From NCBI GenBank assembly GCA_033964015.1, contig CM066924.1:11558625-11622624 (forward strand): 64,000 nt of DNA. The letters are read 5' to 3'. Source of the DNA: Scolanthus callimorphus. Taxonomy: Eukaryota > Cnidaria > Anthozoa > Actiniaria > Edwardsiidae. Both the position numbers and the translations under genes were made by a program. Under the pieces are notes generated by a model that was given only the letters and a program-made list of their open reading frames with translations, ran no database searches and was not told the origin of the DNA. The stretch's first letter is position 1, and each line of letters begins with the position of its first letter. Below, piece after piece: positions 35,601 to 40,478 of the stretch.

Positions 35601-36746
35601 ACATTTGGCAAGTTTACACGGTCATGTTTCCTTGTTATGGAAAATTGCCAAGGGAAAATTGCTCGTGTAGGCGGCGCTTTAGATATCAGAATTCCCTTGG
35701 GCATATGATTTTGAATTCTAAGAACGAAAAATACAATTGTAGAACCCTACTTGCTGCAAAGTTTTATTTACAAGCTGGAAAATGTTTGAAGAAGAATTGA
35801 ATAACTCGAGCCTAATACTGTACAGATTGATTGTGTGCGAGTCACCCACCTTCATGCACAATACGATCTTTCCAATGACGCTTTTGGAAATGCGTCTTCA
35901 ACACACATTCCTTCTCAGGTGTGTTAAGGCCTGACTTGGGGCTTATACGCGGGCAGAAAATAATTTTGCCAATATCTCGAATACGAAAAAAGCTACAGCA
36001 ATGAAACTTTGCATCAATGTTCATTCCAGTACTAGCAAAATTTTGACAGTTGATGTTACCATGACAACCAAATTAAAGTGACGTGCGCCATATTTTTCCT
36101 TTTGTGGACAAAACTTAAATGGGAATAGAAAACCTCATCTATTCTGAAAATACGATGGAATTTTCCTTACTGCATTGATTCCTTCAATATAGCGTCTTTT
36201 AAGGCTGACCACCTTGAAAATTAGCGGAGATAGGAGAGAAACTTGGTTGCTAGGGCAACAGTTCTCACGATCACGTGACCCTGGACACGATTAAAAGACG
36301 CTATCAAATGTAGAAGTTCATGGAGATTACGAATTTAGGGTCAAAAAGTAGGAAAATTGCCAGTAAGTTTCCCCGTTTTTGATTGAAAGTAAATTTTAAA
36401 CGGTACTTACAGATACTATAAAATTGTGTCTCCATAGCAACTTAGTGCATGGAACAGTTAAGGTCCGGGGACGTGTTACTCATACCAAGTTCCATTTCGG
36501 TAGCTATTTGCTAATGTAGTTATTTGCAAAAACTGCTTTTTGCCTTAAGAATCCGCGTATAAGCCCCACCTCTTTCAAGTCAGGCCTTAACACACCTGAG
36601 TTTGTAGCTTTCTTGGTTACTGGACATAGATGACAATGGTAAAGGCCTCCCCCACATGAACAAGAAGGTTTGTCGCACCTCGGGAAATCCTGAGGAAGCC
36701 CTGCATCACCCGGCAAGATTGAAATGTGGTCTCTTGTCTCCTCCAT
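8162..36746 (-). CDS. 29-exon gene: SWIM/transposase-like protein fused to USP and Ulp1 peptidase domains
   Basis: Gene model built by hand. Exons from 5' to 3' on the minus strand: 36596-36746, 35850-35930, 32082-33314, 31074-31213, 30140-30347, 29440-29547, 28503-28735, 27776-27923, 25573-27489, 24957-25063, 22544-22609, 21835-21953, 21181-21256, 21046-21079, 20870-20964, 17959-17995, 17797-17861, 16753-16881, 15825-15875, 15632-15721, 14799-14870, 14222-14307, 14085-14139, 13867-13926, 13654-13698, 12913-12971, 12281-12350, 9630-9924, 8162-8694. Every intron is GT-AG and every junction keeps phase; the sum is 6,363 nt, 2,120 residues plus stop. Domains: C2H2-like fingers (about 35-175), SWIM finger (about 354-366), HMGXB3-like/transposase-like region (to about 1000), 21-residue repeats (about 1020-1350), USP (about 1373-1572; C1386, H1540, D1556), Ulp1 (about 1640-1845; H1716, D1733, Q1775, C1781), acidic repeat, unique C terminus. 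Start taken at the first in-frame ATG; an upstream exon is possible. Likely nuclear. It may be a transposon protein or a domesticated gene. Confidence 0.85.
9133..9176. repeat. AAT/AAC trinucleotide-like microsatellite
   Basis: Run of aataatgataataacaataacaat lying in the intron between exons 29 and 28. Similar short microsatellites occur at 15108-15130 (AAT), 16114-16133 (AT), 16900-16927 (CAA then CAG), 19097-19112 (AAT) and 29218-29235 (TGTA). Confidence 0.8.
9630..9924 (-). CDS. Exon 28: acidic EREATD repeat exon
   Basis: Residues about 1846-1943. Acceptor TTACAG at 9925-9930, donor GAAG/GTATAA at 9629. Begins GMKKARVKCDTKLHV, then about 11 near-identical units of EREATD, EIEATD or EREATVD (18- or 21-bp repeats at 9690-9878), ending EEEPAQTSDVVGENTE. 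Strongly acidic and low complexity, probably disordered. Continuing in frame past the donor would reach a stop near 9421, so splicing to exon 29 is required for the full product. Confidence 0.8.
10691..10862. mobile_element. Palindromic MITE in intron 28
   Basis: Near-perfect hairpin: arms share TTATTTACCGGCT, GGTCCGTATAGGGAAAAACTG and TGACCGAGG-type sequence, meeting at GAGGCCGGAGGCC. Because both arms read similarly, weak ORFs appear on both strands across it (10467-10901, 10570-10929); these are not genes. Confidence 0.85.
11275..11672. mobile_element. MITE-like element, about 400 bp, in intron 28
   Basis: Left end CGGGGGACTCTCATATGTTT is matched by an inverted right end (reverse complement CAGGACTCCCATATTTTTTG). 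Internal CCTAAAAGATAC motifs recur about five times. No coding capacity. Confidence 0.6.
12281..17995 (-). CDS. Exons 16-27: Ulp1/SENP-type (C48) protease domain
   Basis: Twelve small exons encode residues about 1573-1845. Exons 16-18 give a linker and the pre-domain EASDIRYRLVDPEGHLNGF; exon 19 IVNEYIRLVVEALNHSK matches the Ulp1 N-terminal helix. Exon 21 has VIVPVHVELQSLGDDHWCLL (catalytic H1716 in HW), exon 22 ESILYFDPLG (D1733), exon 24 PLQRNVHDCGVFTC (oxyanion Q1775, nucleophile C1781), exons 25-26 YAVCLFLPRTISFAK and DDIPKLRLQMAFEIM, the usual Ulp1 C-terminal helix. All catalytic positions are present, so activity on SUMO, NEDD8 or a related modifier is plausible. Ulp1 genes accompany several eukaryotic DNA transposon superfamilies, including Zisupton/KDZ elements as I recall. 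Confidence 0.88.
12662..12900. mobile_element. MITE with CTTTGTTTACACTAG-type TIRs in intron 26
   Basis: Left GACTTTGTTTACACTAG and right CTAGTGTAAACGGGGTC are inverted copies with few mismatches. Internal CTCCGGAGA and CCGGATTG motifs are repeated. It lies only 13 bp from exon 26. Confidence 0.75.
16018..16060. repeat. 10-bp tandem repeat CTGAGCCCCC, four copies
   Basis: Perfect head-to-tail copies in intron 18, followed by a C-rich stretch and an AT dinucleotide run at 16114-16133. Confidence 0.9.
16167..16362. mobile_element. MITE with GTCATTTCGTCTGC-type TIRs in intron 18
   Basis: Left TTTGTCATTTCGTCTGCCTT is matched by an inverted right arm ending GCAGACGGAATGATAATGAC. Related arms occur at about 19580-19640 (inverted) and 29280-29330, so this is a dispersed family, one member in each of three introns of the same gene. 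Confidence 0.6.
16461..16698. mobile_element. MITE with TTTTCACTAGTGAA termini in intron 18
   Basis: Long inverted arms: TTTTCACTAGTGAAGTAAGC on the left, the matching inverted copy at 16663-16686, then the shared blocks GGAGACG(T/A)A and CTTACG. Ends 55 bp before exon 18. Confidence 0.85.
17127..17726. mobile_element. TIR element, about 600 bp, in intron 17
   Basis: Left TTACAGCAGTTTTCAAGTGA with CTGTCGTGAA is matched by an inverted right arm (TTCACGACAGTCATGTGAAA, then TGCTGTAA). Non-coding interior. Confidence 0.7.
18352..18690. mobile_element. Dispersed palindromic element, copy 1
   Basis: Starts GAGGATATTACACGGTGGCG, contains an internal inverted pair (ATGAGTTTTATTTTCGAG and CTCGTGTCAAAAACAATATT-type arms), a perfect TATCCTCACTAGTGAGGATA palindrome, and ends near CCCAGTAAAACACTC. 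A second copy with an extra internal segment is at 24078-24675. Short minus-strand ORFs within are shared by the two copies and look fortuitous. Confidence 0.8.
19686..20081. mobile_element. Palindromic MITE, about 396 bp, in intron 15
   Basis: Ends ATAGAGTACTCAAGTGTGAC and its inverted copy ending TGACTACTCTAT. The central arms around 19810-19950 are a near-perfect palindrome sharing AAATCGGTTGAAACGCGACC and AAGAAAATTATGTATTCAGG. Non-coding. Confidence 0.9.
20870..25063 (-). CDS. Exons 10-15: USP-type (C19) deubiquitinase domain
   Basis: Exons 24957-25063, 22544-22609, 21835-21953, 21181-21256, 21046-21079 (34-bp microexon) and 20870-20964 encode residues about 1407-1572. After the Cys box of exon 9 come DEDATLLGQMSLVLKRLQ, SSASILTTYICEECNK (a CxxC resembling half of the USP finger), GSIQECLNE, MGYKLTSAI and the diagnostic His box GGTITSGHYTSVVRRGAEWF followed by YINDEFV. 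H1540 and D1556 (or N1555) complete the triad with C1386. The domain is about 200 residues, shorter than most USPs (about 300 or more). Predicted to hydrolyse ubiquitin or a related modifier. Confidence 0.85.
22360..22411 (+). ncRNA. Hairpin plus hammerhead-ribozyme-like motif
   Basis: A perfect hairpin (AGCCCTTCGTCGGAGCTCC with its inverted half) overlaps CCGACGA-AGGGCTAACGCTC-GAAAC-GTCAG. This has the layout of a hammerhead core (CUGANGA, stem II, GAAA, flanking stem). The core differs at one position (C for U in CUGANGA), so activity is doubtful. Hammerhead motifs of this kind are known in Penelope-like retroelements; no coding part is attached here. Confidence 0.4.
22655..23034. mobile_element. 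MITE with TATAGGAGGATCCTT termini in intron 10
   Basis: ATATAGGAGGATCCTTGCTG at the left is matched by an inverted CAAAGGATCCTCCTATATAA at the right. The interior is AT-rich and non-coding. Confidence 0.8.
23319..23566. mobile_element. MITE with AAAGGGAGGCTGTCACG termini in intron 10
   Basis: TTAAAGGGAGGCTGTCACGA on the left and the inverted CGTGACAGCCTCCCTTTA on the right; 248 bp, no coding. Confidence 0.85.
23704..23790. repeat. Two-copy direct tandem repeat, about 46 bp unit
   Basis: GCAGACAGAGCGGAAATGAC followed by TAGATCACTAAATTTCAAA occurs twice head to tail with three or fewer differences. Confidence 0.85.
24078..24675. mobile_element. Dispersed palindromic element, copy 2 (longer)
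   Basis: Same outer sequence as the copy at 18352-18690, with about 280 bp present between the TATCCTCACTAGTGAGGATA palindrome and the TATGTCACTGAGGACCCGGA segment. That extra segment is itself bounded by inverted ATATCAAGAAA sequences with GCTGTCGTTTT inside. Either copy 1 lost it or it is a nested insertion. Confidence 0.75.
25573..27489 (-). CDS. Exon 9: transposase-like end, tandem repeat and USP Cys box
   Basis: Residues about 768-1406 in one 1,917-bp exon. The first third (GWASGCCPHLVVYCLKFVLR, ESPRDYVDLLRSMKHQP, ISDIPHRLAKHANN, INTEAEEQIHRSI) matches the conserved C-terminal body of HMGXB3-like/transposase-related proteins; the SDI aspartate and EEQ glutamate are candidates for an RNase H-fold active site (inference). 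About 300 residues of Ser/Thr/Asp/Gln-rich 21-residue repeats follow (about 1020-1350). The last 35 residues are a USP Cys box, PIGVQNIAQSCWFGSLINGV, with C1386 as nucleophile. Acceptor TTTAAG at 27490-27495, donor G/GTGAGT at 25572. Confidence 0.85.
25735..26735. repeat. 63-bp coding minisatellite, about 15 copies
   Basis: Unit of 63 bp encoding, on the minus strand, SRQTQDESPNPSVSATHDATS and close variants (DKSPTPS, DDSPNPS, HQTQ). Copies are highly similar and some longer blocks recur (DDSPNPS / AKSPTPS alternation), so the array is young. Because 63 is a multiple of 3 and the unit lacks stops, both strands stay open. The plus-strand open frames of up to 338 codons here are by-products. 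Confidence 0.9.
27776..31213 (-). CDS. Exons 4-8: HMGXB3-like/transposase-like middle region
   Basis: Exons 31074-31213, 30140-30347, 29440-29547, 28503-28735 and 27776-27923 encode residues about 489-767. Recognisable phrases are ASTYFKQCDSCGMMYRYQDL, AVGRSVSALKSMYSELAAIP, FFCFKCGYHPPIIIWD, NVEPSYKFWAPWIG and a short lysine-rich helix-like segment (THLRKKLDIPENFKKIF). The CDSCGMMYRYQDL and CFKCGYHP motifs are likely zinc-binding. I know this order from cnidarian proteins annotated as HMG domain-containing protein 3-like, which carry a transposase-derived body; that name assignment is from memory. All splice phases agree (phase 1, 0, 1, 1, 0, 1). Confidence 0.8.
32082..33314 (-). CDS. Exon 3: C2H2 fingers and SWIM zinc finger
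   Basis: Residues about 78-488. Starts CNLDCLKGHETRSHWHCCYC, continuing a C-x2-C finger ending LWDHVQRH. A second C2H2 finger follows (FRCDSCSILYPNKSALQRH). Then comes a long region with scattered Cys and His and, at about residues 354-366, RWMCACCNGNVSCVHKA, which fits the SWIM pattern CxC-xn-CxH. The stretch PPMGSTLERMVDYIYRHKRI resembles HMGXB3-like coral proteins as I remember them. SWIM fingers are nucleic-acid or protein binding and occur in transposases and their derivatives. Acceptor TTTTAG at 33315-33320; donor GAG/GTAAAG at 32081. Confidence 0.85.
33861..34705. mobile_element. TIR element with internal poly-G, about 845 bp, in intron 2
   Basis: GTATCAGTCACAATTCCAGC with GGTGACC on the left is matched by inverted GGTCACCGCTGGAATTGACT at 34681-34700. 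Just inside each TIR are C-rich and G-rich tracts (24 G at 34654-34677). Weak proline- or glycine-rich ORFs across it arise from these tracts. Confidence 0.85.
35291..35680. mobile_element. MITE with CTACACGAGCAATTTT arms in intron 2
   Basis: AAGCGTAGTCTACACGAGCA on the left and the inverted TGCTCGTGTAGGCGGCGCTT at the right end. The interior repeats the CTTGACAAGG and TCTACACGGTCAAGTTTCC motifs several times. Confidence 0.8.
35850..35930 (-). CDS. Exon 2: histidine half of the first zinc finger
   Basis: Residues about 51-77. Contains LKTHFQKRHWKDRIVHE with an H-x4-H pair completing the finger begun in exon 1. The acceptor GTCAG/GCC and the exon 1 donor restore frame and add six residues (GLNTPE) encoded by the terminal inverted repeat of the intron element. 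Skipping that TIR-encoded part by using the GAG acceptor at the element edge would break frame with the strong donor. Confidence 0.8.
35914..36600. mobile_element. TIR-bounded element forming intron 1
   Basis: The left end CTCAGGTGTGTTAAGGCCTG is matched by an inverted copy at 36581-36600. Similarity continues to GGGGCTTATACGCGG on both sides, with about 9 extra bases in the right arm; total length 687 bp. Both splice sites of intron 1 (35931-36595, minus strand) lie within the inverted repeats. The insertion therefore split a coding exon, and the element supplies its own donor and acceptor. Confidence 0.8.
36596..36746 (-). CDS. Exon 1: N-terminal Cys-rich finger half
   Basis: Encodes residues 1-50, from the only in-frame ATG after an upstream in-frame stop. 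Ends with CSCGGGLYHCHLCPVTKKA, the C-x2-C half of a zinc finger whose histidines lie in exon 2. Donor CAG/GTGTGT at 36595 lies inside the inverted repeat that bounds intron 1. The ATG context is mediocre. An overlapping 105-codon open frame starting at 36934 would precede it in the same transcript, so the true start or first exon remains uncertain. Confidence 0.65.
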
Positions 36747-36962
36747 ATGTGTAGTACTTCTACGCCATACGCAATATACTGCGAAGTTCTCACATTGTGC
36801 TGTGCGTTGAGATTGTTCGCTCTCGATAGGCGTAATAAACACGAGGGAAGGAAAAGTTGGCTGCTTCTGAACTGTGAACTAGTCGAACGAGTGATCGACC
36901 TCACGACATGTGACGATATGTACGCACGTAGCATGCGTTCTGCCTAGCAAGGTTGGGTGCGG

Positions 36963-36972
36963 CCTTTTTATC
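36963..36972 (-). promoter_or_regulatory. Candidate TATA-like box for the large gene
   Basis: The minus strand reads GATAAAAAGG about 220 bp upstream of the proposed ATG, with no other coding exon recognised further upstream. Position and sequence fit a TATA-like core promoter, but this is only a motif match. Confidence 0.25.
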
Positions 36973-37453
36973 GGCAGTTCTCGTGACACTTGTTTATGCT
37001 GAATTCTGATTGGTTGGCACTTTTTATCACTTGACAAACTCAGTGTTACATAACAATATCTTGAACGTTTATGCAGTTAACGATAATAGCTCGTTATTAA
37101 ACTTTTTCGGCGTGTAAGAAATGTGAGAACTGGCTTGTGCTGGTGTTATTCTACCGATTCCATTTCCTGCGACGATCTTTGTAGTGAAAACTACTTGAAG
37201 AATGTGTCAATTAAAGTTATCGTAACATCTCCTTCTAAAAGTTCTGAGAGGTTAACGTTACCTGTCAATAAAAAGGACTCAACGAAATCATGAAAAAACA
37301 ACTTGCTCTGGATAATTCCCTGGATGTCTCCTTTATTCGCTTATGCTGGTCTGTTCCGCCGCTCAAATTGGATCAAAGTCTTTTATCCGTTTTATGAATC
37401 TTTGATTATTGAATTGAAATCACACGATTGTAGAGATTGTACGAATGCCATTC

Positions 37454-37559
37454 TTTATAAAATAATTTGAATTGTCGGGCAGAAACGGTCATTTCTGAAA
37501 CCTTCCGGGAAGGTTCCAGAAAGGACCGTTTCTGCCCGACAATTCAAATTATTTTATAA
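37454..37559. repeat. Near-perfect 106-bp hairpin
   Basis: Arms of about 50 bp: TTATAAAATAATTTGAATTG and TCGGGCAGAAACGGTC in both orientations, meeting at CCTTCCGGGAAGG. It lies directly upstream of the Penelope-like reverse transcriptase fragment. Confidence 0.9.
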
Positions 37560-37577
37560 GGTTAAACTTTCAAAAAT

Positions 37578-37712
37578 TATTATGAAATACAGTATATCAA
37601 CTGTATATCGTAAGCCTACGAATAAAGACCGGTTACTTGACCAGTCCTCGTATAGTCCTACTACCAGGAGCACTCAGCTCGTGAGCCGACAGCCTACGCA
37701 GTGAATAGCCGT
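37578..37712 (+). pseudogene. Penelope-like reverse transcriptase C-terminal fragment
   Basis: The plus strand encodes ISTVYRKPTNKDRLLDQSSY then SPTT before a stop at about 37708. The VYRKPT-x-x-D-x-x-LD signature is characteristic of the RT C-terminal region of Penelope-like retroelements. No RT core, endonuclease or long ORF accompanies it, so it is a dead fragment. Confidence 0.65.
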
Positions 37713-38405
37713 ATTCACACTAGAGAGACGGAAGATGTTTCAAAGAACAACTACACTTTTGTTGACGCGGCGTGGCTTATGTTTCTCTGCTGCCTCATAT
37801 AAGAGGACGTCAGCCCACTTCACGGCCTGATATCACCTAATATTACAACCGCACGGCGTTCGTGTAGCTCATAGTCCGATTGCTACACTGCGTCAGGTCA
37901 TAGATCGAGATGGACCTAACGATGTGCTGTTTGTATTCCATGCGATTACTGTACTGTTTTGTCAGATGTGAGGAACATCAAAGTGCGACCCTCGCATGCA
38001 ATAATATTGCCAGACAATATAGTCACACTGATCATTATATTAATTGGGCCTCTGGTAAACTCTGTCTTACTTTTTGCACAAATAGAAAGCAACGGCTTGT
38101 ACTAGAAAGTTTGCTCAGTTTTGACCAAAGCCACTCAACCTCTCACACATTACCGGCGCCTTACAAAAGGCTGGTGAACAATAGCGGTTCACACACCGCC
38201 AAAGAGCCGGACGCGCGCTAATTACAAAGATGCCGCTATAATACGCAACGCCACAGCTAAAGCGGATATTGAATGCTATCAGATATTTCCGGAAGAGGGC
38301 TTTTCTTGTGTTGATGAGAGGAATTTTTTGTGAGCCAAAGCTGTTGTGCTCTTCTACCCGACCGGCTTGCAGGAATATAAGTTTTCTAGCCCAGAAGCTC
38401 GCGCG

Positions 38406-38603
38406 TTACTTTTTCTCAGGATTTCCGTAACCCTTCCTGGAGTTTTCTAATGTTCTGGCCCTAATCACATACTCATTGTCTTCTAGAAAGAAGACTATCA
38501 AATGTTTACTTTTGATAAGGAGCGTTCCACGACAACACCCATGACAGATATTATCACACCATTTTTGATAATCACTCGCTCGAGCTGTTTGCCTCAGATC
38601 CAT
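38406..38603 (-). CDS. 65-codon ORF, possible exon or fragment, unknown
   Basis: Encodes MDLRQTARASDYQKWCDNIC, then IKSKHLIVFFLEDNEYVIRA and ends NPEKK. Composition looks protein-like rather than random (amphipathic, no low complexity) and part of it feels familiar from coral predictions, but I cannot name a family or see linked exons. No start context or polyadenylation support. Confidence 0.3.
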   Translation of the reverse strand: MDLRQTARASDYQKWCDNICHGCCRGTLLIKSKHLIVFFLEDNEYVIRARTLENSRKGYGNPEKK

Positions 38604-38759
38604 TTATGGCTTGACTCCCGTCTTTTATTATGATTTTTTATGTTCATCATTCGAGAATGATTTATATGAATATTTTCATTCGCGTGGTTGTTTGATCAGG
38701 CGCAAATCAAAACATCCATGCACGCGAAAAACCAGACACGCGAGCAACTTTGCAAGCTA

Positions 38760-38957
38760 AGGGGCCGACCATTTAACTTTTGATGGGGGGGGGGGGGGGG
38801 GGGGGGGTTGTCAGTGCAAACATTTTTTATACCTCTGTTAGACGCTGAGAATTTTTTTCCAATAAGAAAGAAGGGTTTTAGTCATCATTTTGCTGTGCAG
38901 GAATTTTTTTTTTAAAAAAGCTCACCCTCCGCTCAAGAGTTAAATGGTCGGCCCCTA
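38760..38957. mobile_element. MITE with AGGGGCCGACCATTTAACT termini and poly-G
   Basis: Inverted ends AGGGGCCGACCATTTAACTT and AAGAGTTAAATGGTCGGCCC; a 23-G run at 38785-38807 just inside the left end. Non-coding. Confidence 0.85.
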
Positions 38958-39060
38958 ATCTGACAGAAAAAACCTCTGCTTCGCATGGTTTTTTAAACAA
39001 TTATAATTCCTCGAGTCAAAAGGGCTCTGTGCCGTAAGCTTTTTTATCAGCGAAGTTTAA

Positions 39061-39457
39061 AGGGGCTTTGTCACGGTGGTTATAAGAAACATTCTATAAA
39101 ACTAAGCCAGTGGTCTGCAGAAACAGCACAGAATCCTTTATTATAATCCAGCTTAGCCCTAGAATGAAAAGGGAACTGACATTTGCAATATATAGGCATT
39201 TATGCGTAAGACTTTATACCTATCGCTATCATATTTCCAAGTTTGAAAACAGTTCAGCCTGGGAGGAAGAAATAAAAAATACCATTTCACAATCCAATTC
39301 CATCCGTTCGATAATACGAAAAAATACTCCAAATTCGTGCTTATCTTGCAGTTGAAAGGTTATTTAACAAACCTAGACGATTATTTTGCTCATTTCTTAT
39401 GAATTTGACTGTATTTAAGCAACATGAAAACACCCTAACATCGTGACATAGCCCCTA
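39061..39457. mobile_element. MITE with AGGGGCTTTGTCACG termini
   Basis: AGGGGCTTTGTCACGGTG at the left, inverted ATCGTGACATAGCCCCTA at the right. The 81-codon ORF inside (39110-39355) has no recognisable feature. Confidence 0.75.
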
Positions 39458-39990
39458 TCAAACCTTACTATCATAATCGTATTTTTATAAATTTAGTCAA
39501 TGCACAATCAGCCCTTTTTTACACGATCTCATAATCTCGGAAAGTCATTGAAACCAAAAATAGGCGAACGATCAGTGATTTCATTCATTTATAACAAACA
39601 TTCTCATTTGGTCATCCGTGCGCAGATAAATAAATCGTGTCCGCACTCGCTCCGCTTAGCCCTGAAGCTGCACCGTCAAAAAAAGTTCACAGACCTGAAG
39701 GGAATGTGGAAAACTCGACAGTGGGGGTGTTTTTGTTGGAAAAGATTCGCCTTGAGCTAAGCTCTAATATTCAAGCGATTTCTTAAGCGAGGAGACAAAG
39801 CTACCATCGCCGCCATTTTGAAATATCCCACAGAAGCTAAAAAAGAACTCAGTTCGGGTAGCCGAAAGAACCAGAGACATTCAAACCTAAATGGTTCTCT
39901 TACAGATTACATACAGGAATGTGTAGGGAATTCTAATTCGAAAACTTTGAGCTGAGAAAAGTTTTCGTTCAAGTTTGAACAAACGTACAC

Positions 39991-40230
39991 ACTATTGAGC
40001 CTCTCCCAGGGGTTTTAGGGAACAAGGGGACAAGCACATTTATTTCCAGGGAACAAGCGACACTAACAAATTATTTTCAGGGAACAAGGGAACTTTTGTT
40101 ACATTTGGGGAATTTTAGGGAACAATTTTTTACCGAAGAAGTCTTTTCGAATTATGGGGAATAGGAGAAAAAGGAAAAAATTACAAGGGAACATGGGAAC
40201 ATGTACTCCCCCATGAGAGGGGCTCACTAT
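39991..40230. mobile_element. Small TIR element with GGGAACAAGGG-type repeats
   Basis: Ends TTGAGCCTCTCCCAGGGG and inverted CCCCCATGAGAGGGGCTCA. The inside repeats GGGAACAAG or GGGAACATG about six times. Confidence 0.6.
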
Positions 40231-40478
40231 TCTTGCTTCCCTCAGATAGCGCGCGAAGTCATGCTAAGAGTCGAAATGTCACATTGTACAAAGAAAATCC
40301 ATGAATAACATTCTCTAATGATAAATCCGGGCGGCTTTATGGCAAAACGAAGGACACAATCACAAGAAGGAGGAAATCTCTCCAGTGAGCGTGTTTTTGC
40401 TGGAAAAGATTCACTTTGGGCAAGTTTTAAGCGAGGGACAAAGCCGAAAAAGATATAAATCATAACGAAAAAAATTCT

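Noticed and set aside
36617..36934. 105-codon minus-strand ORF overlapping exon 1
   Set aside because: It lies in a different frame from the zinc-finger coding sequence and has no motif; at most an upstream ORF or part of the 5' leader.
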